Positions 1 through 8,018 of a stretch of DNA of 64,000 nt are shown here, in pieces. Position numbers and translations under genes: made by a program. The first letter of the stretch is position 1. Every line of letters starts with the position of its first letter. The DNA is taken from positions 108,996-172,995 of the forward strand of contig CAKSNE010000003.1 in the NCBI GenBank assembly GCA_934476085.1. Reading direction: 5' to 3'. The notes beneath the pieces are model-generated. The model made no database searches. It worked only from the letters and a program-made list of their open reading frames with translations, and was not told the DNA's origin. The stretch is from an uncultured Eubacteriales bacterium. Lineage in GTDB: Bacteria > Bacillota > Clostridia > Oscillospirales > Acutalibacteraceae.

Positions 1-563
1 GAGCCTAAAAGTGCGGCAGCAGGAGAAACACGACCGCCTCGCTTTAAAAAGTTTAAGTCATCAACAGTAAACCAATGAGCGAGTTTTAACTTGTTGTTTT
101 CGATAAATTCGGCTACTTCTTCCATTGATTTTCCTTCATTTTTTAAATTAGCAGCATAATAAACGAGCATTCCTTCGCCAAGTGAAGCAGCTAAAGAGTC
201 AACAACAATAATTTTTCTGTTCGGATATTCTTCGGCTAATTCGTTTTTTGCCAAAACCGCTTGATGAGCAGTTCCTGAAAGCCCGCTTGAAAAGGCAATA
301 TAAAGAATATCTAAATCTTTATCTAGATATTTTTTAAAACTGTCTTTAAAAGAAGCAAAAGTAATTTGTGAAGTAGAAGAATTGGCTCCGTTTCTTAATT
401 TTGAATAAAATTCTTTTATATTAGCGTCGCCTTCTTCAGGTTCATTCCAGTATTGATCATCACCGACAATATATCTAAGCGGTAATATTTCAACATTTAT
501 TTTGTCAATTAATTCTTTGTTTAAATCGGAAGTTGAATCAGTAATTATAACATAATTATTCAT
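1..563 (-). CDS. DegV family fatty-acid-binding protein (partial, C-terminus off left edge)
   Basis: The first 187 or so residues of a DegV protein, reading leftwards from ATG at 561-563; the rest lies beyond the window edge. Visible family signatures are TDSTSDL at residues 8-14, AFSSGLSGTAHQA in the middle, and HWFTVDDLNFLKRGGRVS near the cut end. DegV proteins bind fatty acids, and Firmicutes usually carry several. Some act as the fatty-acid-presenting FakB partner of a fatty acid kinase. No FakA gene is visible here, so that role is not shown. A GAGGTG ribosome-binding site lies just upstream of the start, and a promoter is visible at 595-623. It is divergent from murA. Confidence 0.9.
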   Translation of the reverse strand, partial: MNNYVIITDSTSDLNKELIDKINVEILPLRYIVGDDQYWNEPEEGDANIKEFYSKLRNGANSSTSQITFASFKDSFKKYLDKDLDILYIAFSSGLSGTAHQAVLAKNELAEEYPNRKIIVVDSLAASLGEGMLVYYAANLKNEGKSMEEVAEFIENNKLKLAHWFTVDDLNFLKRGGRVSPAAALLG

Positions 564-594
564 TTTTACACCTCGCATTTCTTTGTTTATATTT

Positions 595-623
595 ATTTTA
601 TCAAAAATATGAAATATAGTCAA
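595..623 (-). promoter_or_regulatory. Predicted sigma-A promoter of the degV gene
   Basis: Read on the minus strand: -35 TTGACT (618-623), a 17-base spacer, then -10 TAAAAT (595-600) preceded by TG one base upstream (extended -10). It sits about 30 bases upstream of the degV start codon. Confidence 0.6.
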
Positions 624-662
624 TAAAAATATCAATATATAGTAGATTTTTTTAAAAAGGTG

Positions 663-671
663 TGTTATAAT
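663..671 (+). promoter_or_regulatory. Predicted extended -10 promoter of murA
   Basis: TGTTATAAT with TG at 663-664 and TATAAT at 666-671. No good -35 lies 17 bases upstream (the region reads TAGATT), which is usual for extended -10 promoters. It would give a leader of roughly 100 bases, holding one weak imperfect hairpin near 711-739 and nothing else recognisable. Confidence 0.45.
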
Positions 672-783
672 ATAACAGTAATTGTGTATTCTAATATTAT
701 ATTGATATTCGCATAAGGTCCATTTTTTCCTGTGCGTTTATTATTTTTGCGTAGAAAATAAGAATTTATAAGGGGTGGCATAC

Positions 784-2073
784 TTGGAAAAACTACTTAT
801 TAAAGGCGGCAATCCTTTAAAAGGTAAAGTTTACATCAGTGGTGCTAAAAATGCAGCGGTTGCAATTATTCCTGCGGCATTGTTAAGCGATGGTGTATGT
901 AGAATTGAAAATGTCCCTAACATCTCGGATGTTACCGTCCTTTTGCAAATAATTCAAGGATTAGGAGCAAGAGTTAAATATATAAATAAATCAACAGTTG
1001 AAATTGATCCTAAAGGAATTAATACTCATATTGTTCCTTATGAAATGACTAGAAAAACCCGTGCGTCAAGCTACTTTATGGGTGCTCTTCTCGGCCGTTT
1101 TAAAAAAGCTAAAGTTGCCCTTCCCGGTGGATGCGACTTTTGTGCAAGACCACTTGATTTGCATGAAAAAGGCTTTGCTGCACTTGGTGCAAACGTTGAA
1201 AAAGTTGACGGTATGCTTGATTTAGCTGCTGACAGACTTGTCGGTACAAGCATTTATATGGATACCGTTTCGGTTGGTGCTACAATTAATATTATGCTTT
1301 CTGCTGTTAAAGCGAGAGGCAGAACTATAATTGAAAACGCTGCTAAAGAGCCTCATATTGTTGACCTTGCAAACTTTTTAAATTCAATGGGTGCCGATAT
1401 TCGCGGTGCAGGTACTGACGTTTTAAAAATTTCGGGTGTAAGTCATTTAGGCTCTACAACATATTCTATTATTCCTGACCAAATTGAAGCAGGTACTTAT
1501 ATGGTAGCCGCTGCCGCAACCGGTGGTGATGTTACTGTTTGTAATGTAATTCCTAAGCATTTGGAGTCAATTAGTGCGAAACTCGAAGAAACCGGCGCTG
1601 TTGTTGAAGATGGCGATGAATGTGTAAGAGTTTATCGTAACGGTCCGCTTAAAAAGTGTAATGTTAAAACTCAACCGCACCCTGGTTTTCCTACCGATAT
1701 GCAGCCGCAAATGGTTACATTGCTCGCAATTGCCGAAGGTACTTCACTTGTTACCGAAGCAGTTTGGGATTCGAGATTTACTTATATTGATTATCTTGAC
1801 AGAATGGGTGCTCAAATTAAAGTTGATGGTAAGGTTGCGGTTATAGAGGGCGTTAAAAAATTAAAGAGCGCTCCTGTCAAAGCGGTTGACCTTAGAGCAG
1901 GCGCTGCTATGATTATTGCGGGACTTGTTGCCGAAGGCACTACTGAAATTGAAAATATTCATTTAATAGACCGTGGTTATGAAGATTATGTTGAAAAGTT
2001 CAGTTCGCTCGGAGCTGATATTGAACGCATAACAATTCTCGGCGATGAAAATACCGTTAATAATGTAGGTTAA
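784..2073 (+). CDS. murA: UDP-N-acetylglucosamine 1-carboxyvinyltransferase
   Basis: Catalyses the first committed step of peptidoglycan synthesis, transfer of enolpyruvate from PEP to UDP-GlcNAc in the cytoplasm. The N-terminal SGAKNAA motif (catalytic Lys/Asn), the PGGCDFCARPLDLH loop carrying the PEP-binding, fosfomycin-target Cys (residue 117 from the chosen start), and the FPTDMQPQM motif with the conserved Asp are all present, and length is normal at 429 residues. An in-frame GTG at 775 would overlap the ribosome-binding site. TTG at 784 has AGGGGTGG (771-778) five bases upstream and is preferred. Firmicutes often have two MurA paralogues, and sequence alone does not say which this is. 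Confidence 0.95.
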   Translation: MEKLLIKGGNPLKGKVYISGAKNAAVAIIPAALLSDGVCRIENVPNISDVTVLLQIIQGLGARVKYINKSTVEIDPKGINTHIVPYEMTRKTRASSYFMGALLGRFKKAKVALPGGCDFCARPLDLHEKGFAALGANVEKVDGMLDLAADRLVGTSIYMDTVSVGATINIMLSAVKARGRTIIENAAKEPHIVDLANFLNSMGADIRGAGTDVLKISGVSHLGSTTYSIIPDQIEAGTYMVAAAATGGDVTVCNVIPKHLESISAKLEETGAVVEDGDECVRVYRNGPLKKCNVKTQPHPGFPTDMQPQMVTLLAIAEGTSLVTEAVWDSRFTYIDYLDRMGAQIKVDGKVAVIEGVKKLKSAPVKAVDLRAGAAMIIAGLVAEGTTEIENIHLIDRGYEDYVEKFSSLGADIERITILGDENTVNNVG

Positions 2074-2084
2074 ATATACAAAAC

Positions 2085-2126
2085 AAGACCGATATTGTCT
2101 TAAATGACAAGTCGGTTTTATTTTTT
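2085..2126 (+). terminator. Probable terminator after murA
   Basis: An imperfect hairpin: ACCGA and TTGTC on the left pair with GACAA and TCGGT on the right across a small internal loop, followed by a T-rich run (TTTTATTTTTT). It lies just after the murA stop codon. Confidence 0.6.
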
Positions 2127-2131
2127 AAATA

Positions 2132-2165
2132 AGATTTAACATAGATTTAACATAACTTATATAAT
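2132..2165 (+). promoter_or_regulatory. Promoter with tandem PhoP-like boxes ahead of the Na/Pi cotransporter gene
   Basis: Two perfect 11-base direct repeats, AGATTTAACAT at 2132-2142 and 2143-2153, lie immediately before a consensus TATAAT -10 at 2160-2165. The first TTAACA (2136-2141) can also serve as a -35 with an 18-base spacer. A TTTAACG copy follows at 2169-2175 and a TTTAACA copy at 2210-2216. Tandem TTAACA-type hexamers at 11-base spacing overlapping -35 resemble the PhoP-binding boxes of Bacillus, and the downstream gene is a phosphate transporter. PhoP control is inferred. Confidence 0.5.
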
Positions 2166-2245
2166 ACATTTAACGAAAGTAATATAAAATAGCCTTAAAT
2201 GTAATTAGATTTAACAAAAGATAAAAAATAGGGGATTAAAAAGCT

Positions 2246-3997
2246 ATGGATATTTTTAGTTTTATAACCTTGTTTGGCGGCTTAGCATTTTTCTTGTTCG
2301 GTATGAATGTAATGTCCGGCGGACTTGAAAAAATGGCAGGCGGTAAACTTGAATCAAGTTTGAAAAAAATGACCTCTAATCCATTTAAGAGCCTTTTGCT
2401 CGGTGCGGGTATTACTATTGCAATTCAAAGTTCTTCAGCAGTTACGGTAATGCTTGTCGGACTTGTAAACTCAGGTATTATGCAACTCGGTCAAACAATC
2501 GGCGTTATTATGGGTTCAAATATCGGTACTACACTTACCGCTTGGATTTTGAGTTTGTCAGGTGTTGAGGGTAACGGTCTTATTCAGTTACTTAAACCTG
2601 AAAACTTTTCTCCGATTTTCGCTCTTATCGGTATAATTCTTATGATGATGTCAAAATCAGATAAGAAAAAAAGCATCGGTTCAATTTTGGTTGGATTTTC
2701 TGTTTTGATGACAGGTATGACTTTGATGTCAGATTCAATGTCACCTCTTGCTGATTCTGAAGCATTCCAAAATATAATGGTAATGTTTAATAATCCGTTA
2801 TTCGGTGTTGTTGTCGGTGCGGTTATTACAGGTATTATTCAAAGCTCTGCAGCTTCAGTCGGTATTTTGCAGGCACTTGCTATAAAAACCGGAAGCATTT
2901 CTTACGGAATGGCAATTCCGATTATTATGGGACAAAACATAGGTACTTGTGTTACTGCACTTATTTCAAGTATCGGCGTTAATAAAAATGCAAGAAGAGT
3001 TGCGGTAGTTCATATTTCATTTAACCTTATCGGTACTGCTATTTGTTTAAGTTTATTTTATGGTGTCAATGCTTTTTGTCAATTTGACTTTGTAAAAAAT
3101 AATATAGACGGCTTTGGTATTTCACTTGTTCATACCATATTTAATGTTGTTACAACTGCAATGTTGCTTCCGTTTGCAAAACAACTTGAAAAAATCGCAA
3201 ACTTTGTTATCAGAGATAAAAGCGAAGATGAAAAAGAAAAATTTTCATTCATCGATTTCCGTTTGTTAAGCACTCCGTCAGTTGCTACTGTTGAAGCTAG
3301 AAACAAAACTGTTGAAATGTGCAAAGTTGCTTTTGATTCTATTTGTGAATCAATTGATTTGATTTTTAAATATGACGATAAAAAAGCAAAAAACATATTA
3401 GATTATGAAGATAAACTCGACTATTATGAAGATAAAATCGGAACATATTTAGTAAAACTTTCTCAAGGCGAATTATCAAAAAATGATTCGAATACTGTTT
3501 CAATGGAACTTCGTGCTATCGGTGATTTTGAAAGAATAGGCGACCACGCAGTAAACCTTTTAAAAGTATCTCAAGAGATTAAAGATAAAAAATTAAAATT
3601 TTCAAAACAAGCTGTTTTGGAATTAAAAGTTTTAACATCGGCTTTGTATGAAATCTTTTCAATAACAAAGCTTGCGTATGACGATAATGATGTTGACCTG
3701 GCAAAAAAAGTTGAGCCGTTAGAGCAGGTTATTGACAGTCTTACAAAAACAATTAGAATGAATCATGTAAACCGTTTAAGCGGTGGCGAATGTACTCTTG
3801 AAATGGGATTTGTTCTTTCGGATTTACTTAATAACTTTGAACGAGTTTCAGATCACTGTTCAAATATTGCGGTTGCAATTATTGAACTTGAAAACGATGA
3901 GCTTAAATCACATAAATATTTAAATGCTATTAAATATTCAAATGATAAAGAATTTAATGATTCATTTGAAGAGTATAAAGAAAGATATTCAATTTAA
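2246..3997 (+). CDS. Na+/phosphate cotransporter family protein with PhoU-like tail (NptA type)
   Basis: A membrane protein of 583 residues expected to import phosphate with sodium. The membrane half (about residues 1-340) has the two inverted repeats of the NptA/SLC34 fold, each with a Q-S-S motif (IQSSSAVTV near residue 60, IIQSSAASVG near 200) and an NIGT motif (GSNIGTT, GQNIGTC). The C-terminal third (about 345-560) is helical and resembles two PhoU repeats, with paired EL-AIGDFERIGDHA and NFERVSDHCSN motifs typical of PhoU. Length and architecture match the common Firmicute Na/Pi cotransporter. The ATG start is preceded by AGGGGA. It stands alone between a promoter with PhoP-like boxes and a strong terminator. 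Confidence 0.93.
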   Translation: MDIFSFITLFGGLAFFLFGMNVMSGGLEKMAGGKLESSLKKMTSNPFKSLLLGAGITIAIQSSSAVTVMLVGLVNSGIMQLGQTIGVIMGSNIGTTLTAWILSLSGVEGNGLIQLLKPENFSPIFALIGIILMMMSKSDKKKSIGSILVGFSVLMTGMTLMSDSMSPLADSEAFQNIMVMFNNPLFGVVVGAVITGIIQSSAASVGILQALAIKTGSISYGMAIPIIMGQNIGTCVTALISSIGVNKNARRVAVVHISFNLIGTAICLSLFYGVNAFCQFDFVKNNIDGFGISLVHTIFNVVTTAMLLPFAKQLEKIANFVIRDKSEDEKEKFSFIDFRLLSTPSVATVEARNKTVEMCKVAFDSICESIDLIFKYDDKKAKNILDYEDKLDYYEDKIGTYLVKLSQGELSKNDSNTVSMELRAIGDFERIGDHAVNLLKVSQEIKDKKLKFSKQAVLELKVLTSALYEIFSITKLAYDDNDVDLAKKVEPLEQVIDSLTKTIRMNHVNRLSGGECTLEMGFVLSDLLNNFERVSDHCSNIAVAIIELENDELKSHKYLNAIKYSNDKEFNDSFEEYKERYSI

Positions 3998-4013
3998 TTA
4001 AATTTATCATTAC

Positions 4014-4051
4014 AATCTGCGTTATGTGTTTTATAACGCAGATTATTTTTT
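4014..4051 (+). terminator. Rho-independent terminator of the cotransporter gene
   Basis: A perfect 12-base stem, AATCTGCGTTAT (4014-4025) with ATAACGCAGATT (4033-4044), has a 7-base loop and is followed by ATTTTTTG. Confidence 0.9.
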
Positions 4052-4123
4052 GTCATACTTACTAAATTTTGCACGGTTTATTTGTCATAATTCACAAAGA
4101 TTATGTTTTAGCAGTTTGTAAAC

Positions 4124-4152
4124 TTGTAAAATGTTTAATATTATGATATAAT
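4124..4152 (+). promoter_or_regulatory. Predicted sigma-A promoter for the 622-residue secreted protein
   Basis: -35 TTGTAA (4124-4129), a 17-base spacer, and -10 TATAAT (4147-4152), about 39 bases upstream of the TTG start codon. Confidence 0.6.
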
Positions 4153-4190
4153 CTGTTCACATAATAGTATTAAATAGGGAGGTTTTTGTT

Positions 4191-6059
4191 TTGATAAACA
4201 ATAAAAAGATTTTAAGTCTTATACTTGTAATTGTATTATGCTTTTCTACTGTTGTTGTTTCTTCACTTACTGTAAGTGGTGATACAGGTAGTGTAGCATT
4301 TTCTTTTAGAGACAGAGATTATGATAAGAGTGCAACCAATAATTCACCTGAAGTTTTAACATGCAGTAATGACGGTTCTATGAGAATGCAGTCTAGCGTT
4401 ATCAAAAACCAATATCAAATGGTATTTAAGGTAGCAGGTGCAAATAAAGAAAGATTGGCTGAAGCTATTAATACAGCCTGCACCAATTATGACGGTGCTC
4501 TTTCTATGGAAGTTTATGTTAATTCAGCTAAAACCATTACAGGCGCAAATTGCTCTCCGCAAATTCAAGTTCAGCTTGTAGGAGCTACTGCAGACGGAAA
4601 ATTTGACAGAAGTAATGTAATTGCCGATACCGGACTTTCAAAACAATCACCGGAACAAACAAGTTTTTATAGCTTAGATGTTAGTAAATATATGGATCCT
4701 AGCAATGTTTATGATGATGATGTAAAATTTGTTTATGTTCAAGTTCAGTGTTATGACTGGGGTTGTGGCGACGGTAAAGGTACAATACCTGATGTAACAT
4801 TTTATCCTATCTATGTTGACACAGGTGCACCATCTGAATCTCGTTCAAGACCTACTGTTGCAGTTGATCCTAATCAAAAAACTTTCTTTAAATTTACAAA
4901 CAAATCAAGAAACGACTATGATAACGGCCCTTCAACAGTTTACTATAGTTCAGATTGTTCTACTTGGAAATCAGCAGGTAGAGCTACTGAAGAAAACTAT
5001 GGCTATTTGAAAATGTCACAGCTTAATGTTGTTCAACAGATGCAGGTTTCTTATAACTATAACGGCTTTGAAGATGAGGCTAAAAATGCGTTGAATATTG
5101 CAAAGTCTGAAGGCAATTCAGGTAAAGTAAAATTCCGTGTTTCATTTGATAAATGTGTAGATTCAAACGGTAAACCAACAATTGCAGAGTTTTCTTATAT
5201 GTTGACCTTTACTAAGGGTATTGAGAATAAGGCCCCTGAAACTATTAAAGGTTCATGCTGGCAGTATCCCGGTACAACAAGAACTTATTATGTTGATATA
5301 TCAACTGTTTCTCACTATTCTCAGTTGGAATCAATAGTTTTCAGAGTTCAAAATTATTGGTATTATAAGCCTGACGGAACATTGTATGACTACGATTCAG
5401 CAATTCGTGCTGAAGGTGGTACACCAAATGAACAAGAGGCTGTTGCTGCCGGTTACAAAGCGTGCAGAATTAAACCTGAACTTATTATTTCACCTTTAAC
5501 TGTTGCCAGCCCGACAGAAGCTGCTGTAAACACTGATTACAACTTGGTATTAAACAGCTTTAATGCGAATGGCGGTAATGTTCCTACTGATCCTAATAAA
5601 TTAAAAGAAGGCGACCCTAACATTTCTGATATTTATCAAGATCCTAATGAAGAGCCTTCAACTACAACAACAGTTGCTCCAAACACCACCGGTTCAAATA
5701 ATAATCCGACAAATTACCGTCCTACAACAGTAGTTGTTCCTACTACTGCAAATAGCGGCGTTAGAAGCTTTAATAAAAATGCAAAACCTGTTTTAAAACT
5801 TACTGCTAAGAAAAAACGAATTGTTTTAAAACTTAAAAAGAAAGTTACAGGTGCTACCGGTTATCAAATTAAGTATTCTACAAATAAAAAATTGAAAAAA
5901 GCTAAAAAAGCAAATCTTTCAGCTTCTAAAAAATCACTTACAATCAAGAAGTTGAAATCAGGCAAAAAGTATTATTTCAGAGTTAGAGCTTACTCAAAAG
6001 TTAACGGTAAGAAAGTTTACGGCAAATGGAGCAAAGTTTTCAATAAAAAAGTAAAATAA
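4191..6059 (+). CDS. Secreted protein with lysine-rich Fn3-like C-terminal module, function unknown
   Basis: Starts at TTG (4191) with GGGAGG eight bases upstream. An N-terminal signal peptide (about residues 1-30: two Lys, a hydrophobic stretch, then a small-residue cleavage region) indicates export. The body (about 35-460) is rich in Tyr, Asp and Asn and looks like one or more beta-sandwich binding domains; I do not recognise a family. A Thr/Pro/Asn-rich linker (about 483-525) leads to a very basic C-terminal module (about 530-622) with the Fn3-like pattern YQIKYSTNKKLKK, KSGKKYYFRVRAY and KWSKVF. A related module ends the protein at 35408-39646, so it may hold proteins at the cell surface or bind polysaccharide. 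It is monocistronic. Confidence 0.8.
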   Translation: MINNKKILSLILVIVLCFSTVVVSSLTVSGDTGSVAFSFRDRDYDKSATNNSPEVLTCSNDGSMRMQSSVIKNQYQMVFKVAGANKERLAEAINTACTNYDGALSMEVYVNSAKTITGANCSPQIQVQLVGATADGKFDRSNVIADTGLSKQSPEQTSFYSLDVSKYMDPSNVYDDDVKFVYVQVQCYDWGCGDGKGTIPDVTFYPIYVDTGAPSESRSRPTVAVDPNQKTFFKFTNKSRNDYDNGPSTVYYSSDCSTWKSAGRATEENYGYLKMSQLNVVQQMQVSYNYNGFEDEAKNALNIAKSEGNSGKVKFRVSFDKCVDSNGKPTIAEFSYMLTFTKGIENKAPETIKGSCWQYPGTTRTYYVDISTVSHYSQLESIVFRVQNYWYYKPDGTLYDYDSAIRAEGGTPNEQEAVAAGYKACRIKPELIISPLTVASPTEAAVNTDYNLVLNSFNANGGNVPTDPNKLKEGDPNISDIYQDPNEEPSTTTTVAPNTTGSNNNPTNYRPTTVVVPTTANSGVRSFNKNAKPVLKLTAKKKRIVLKLKKKVTGATGYQIKYSTNKKLKKAKKANLSASKKSLTIKKLKSGKKYYFRVRAYSKVNGKKVYGKWSKVFNKKVK

Positions 6060-6099
6060 ATTTAAAAAATATTTTAAATTTAATGGAGTATTAATTTAA

Positions 6100-6136
6100 A
6101 AATCCTACTTGGTTTATATCAAGTAGGATTTTTTGG
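6100..6136 (+). terminator. Terminator of the 622-residue secreted protein gene
   Basis: AAATCCTACTTG (6100-6111) pairs with CAAGTAGGATTT (6120-6131) across an 8-base loop, followed by a T run. Confidence 0.88.
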
Positions 6137-6178
6137 TTTTATTAAAAAACTTTTATTTTAAACAATCTTAAGTAAAAC

Positions 6179-6215
6179 AAAAGAGTCACCTTGATTAATT
6201 CAAGGTGACTCTTTT
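6179..6215 (-). terminator. Terminator of the hydrogenase operon
   Basis: AAAAGAGTCACCTTGA (6179-6194) pairs with its complement at 6200-6215. The U tract on both strands makes it bidirectional. It lies 40 bases past the stop of the hydA-type gene. Confidence 0.88.
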
Positions 6216-6254
6216 AGAAAAATAAAATATGGTTTTAAGGCTAACTGGTAACCA

Positions 6255-8003
6255 TTACATAATTGCGTCTTTTGAACGGTCAACGTAAGTTGTATGAAGA
6301 ATTTCGTGAGCTTTATGTGAGTTTGGTTCGCCAAAGTATTCTTCATAAACGGCTTTAACAAAAGGATTTTCGTGAGATTTTCTCACTTTTTTACCTGCAT
6401 CATTTCTATAAAGAGCTTTTGCTCTTTCTGCTTTAATGTCAATAGTTTGACGAACTGATGTAGGTTGAATTGGCTGACCGCCACCGTTTACACAACCGCC
6501 GGGACATCCCATAATCTCGATAAATGTAAACTCTTCGCCAGCTTTAACACGTTCAAGCAATTCTTTTGCAGCTTTTGCACCTGAAGCAACGCCGATTTTA
6601 ATTTTAAGATCGCCGACTTCAATTTCAGAAACCTTAACAGGCTCTGTTCCACGAACTGCAGTGAAATCAACATTATCCAAAGTAGATTTTGTAATTACTT
6701 CGTAAGCTGTACGGAGAGCAGCTTCCATAACACCGCCTGTTGCACCGAAAATAACGGCTGCACCTGTTGCTTCGCCAAGCGGAGAATCAAACTGTTCATC
6801 AGGAAGTGCTGTAAACTGAATACCTGCTCGTTTAATCATTCTTGCAAGTTCACGAGTTGTAATAGAAATATCAACATCTTTGCGTAATTCTTCACGCTGA
6901 ACTTCAAACTTTTTAGCGGTACAAGGCATAACAGAAACAACAACAATATCATCAGGATTAATGCCGTTTTTCTCAGCATACCAAGATTTAATAATGCCGC
7001 CAAACATATTTTGAGGTGATTTACAAGTTGAAAGGTTAGGAATAAAATCAGGATAATGATATTCGCAATATTTAATCCAACCAGGTGAACATGATGTAAT
7101 CATAGGAAGAACGCCGCCGTTTGTAACTCTGTCGATAAGTTCGTTAGCTTCTTCCATAATTGTAAAGTCAGCAGCAGTATCTGTATCAAAAACTTTATCA
7201 AATCCAAGACGTTTGAGTGAAGCTACCATTTTACCTTCAACATCAGTACCGATAGGCATACCAAATTCTTCACCGAGTGCGGCACGAACAGCAGGAGCTG
7301 TTTGAACAATAACAGTTTTAGTTTCATCAGCGAGAGCTTCATAAACCTTTCCTGTATCATCACGCTCTGTTAGAGCACCGGTAGGGCAGTTTACGATACA
7401 TTGACCGCAGGAAATACAGTCAACTTCACACAAAGATTTATCATAAACACATCCTATATGAGTATCAAAACCACGGTCATTAGCACCGATAACGCCAACT
7501 TCTTGCTCTCTGCATACTGCAACGCAACGGCGACATAGAATACATTTTGAATTATCTCTAATCATATGAACTGCACTGTCATCATAAATATTTTCAGGAA
7601 CAACACCGTCAAAATTAGCCGGATTTTCAATGCCGTATTCATAACATAGAGTTTGTAATTCACAGTTGCCTGAGCGAACACATGACAAGCAAGAGCGATT
7701 ATGTGTTGAAAGAATCATTTCAAGAGTAGTTTTTCTTGAGTTTCTGACCTTTTCAGTATTAGTTTTAACAACCATACCGTCAGAAGCAGGATAAACGCAA
7801 GCAGTAACCATTCTTGCAGGGCCTAAAGCTGCACCTCTTAATTCTTGAACTTCTACCATACAAATTCGGCAAGCACCGATTTCGTTGATTTTTTTCATAT
7901 AGCAAAGGGTAGGAATTTCAATACCCGCTTTTCTAGCGGCTTCAAGTACAGTTGCACCTTGTTCAACTTCGACCTCGATGCCGTTAATAGTTAAATTTAT
8001 CAT
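6255..8003 (-). CDS. hydA: [FeFe]-hydrogenase catalytic subunit, HydA/HndD type
   Basis: Catalytic subunit of a multimeric NAD(P)H/ferredoxin-linked hydrogenase in the cytoplasm. In order it shows an N-terminal [2Fe-2S] domain (C34, C45, C48, C69), the His-type [4Fe-4S] site (H101, C105, C108, C114), two [4Fe-4S] motifs (C154-C164 and C196-C206), then the H-cluster domain. That domain carries L1 TSCSPGW (303-309), L2 MPCTAKKFE (C361) and L3 EIMGCPGGCVNGGGQP (C500, C504). L1 has Ser306 where the textbook TSCCPxW motif has its second Cys; my recollection is that multimeric HndD-type enzymes often show this. A short C-terminal small-subunit-like segment follows. GGGAGG precedes the ATG. It is the last gene of the operon, 15 bases after hydB. 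Confidence 0.95.
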   Translation of the reverse strand: MINLTINGIEVEVEQGATVLEAARKAGIEIPTLCYMKKINEIGACRICMVEVQELRGAALGPARMVTACVYPASDGMVVKTNTEKVRNSRKTTLEMILSTHNRSCLSCVRSGNCELQTLCYEYGIENPANFDGVVPENIYDDSAVHMIRDNSKCILCRRCVAVCREQEVGVIGANDRGFDTHIGCVYDKSLCEVDCISCGQCIVNCPTGALTERDDTGKVYEALADETKTVIVQTAPAVRAALGEEFGMPIGTDVEGKMVASLKRLGFDKVFDTDTAADFTIMEEANELIDRVTNGGVLPMITSCSPGWIKYCEYHYPDFIPNLSTCKSPQNMFGGIIKSWYAEKNGINPDDIVVVSVMPCTAKKFEVQREELRKDVDISITTRELARMIKRAGIQFTALPDEQFDSPLGEATGAAVIFGATGGVMEAALRTAYEVITKSTLDNVDFTAVRGTEPVKVSEIEVGDLKIKIGVASGAKAAKELLERVKAGEEFTFIEIMGCPGGCVNGGGQPIQPTSVRQTIDIKAERAKALYRNDAGKKVRKSHENPFVKAVYEEYFGEPNSHKAHEILHTTYVDRSKDAIM

Positions 8004-8018
8004 CAGTTTTTTCCTCCC

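Noticed and set aside
711..739. Hairpin in the murA leader as an attenuator
   Set aside because: The stem is short and broken, no T run follows, and no alternative pairing is evident.
775..783. GTG at 775 as murA start
   Set aside because: It overlaps the ribosome-binding site AGGGGTGG; TTG at 784 has correct spacing and family-typical length.
2132..2216. TTTAACA repeats as a CRISPR-like or mobile repeat
   Set aside because: Units are 7-11 bases, too short, and sit at promoter positions; they fit binding sites.
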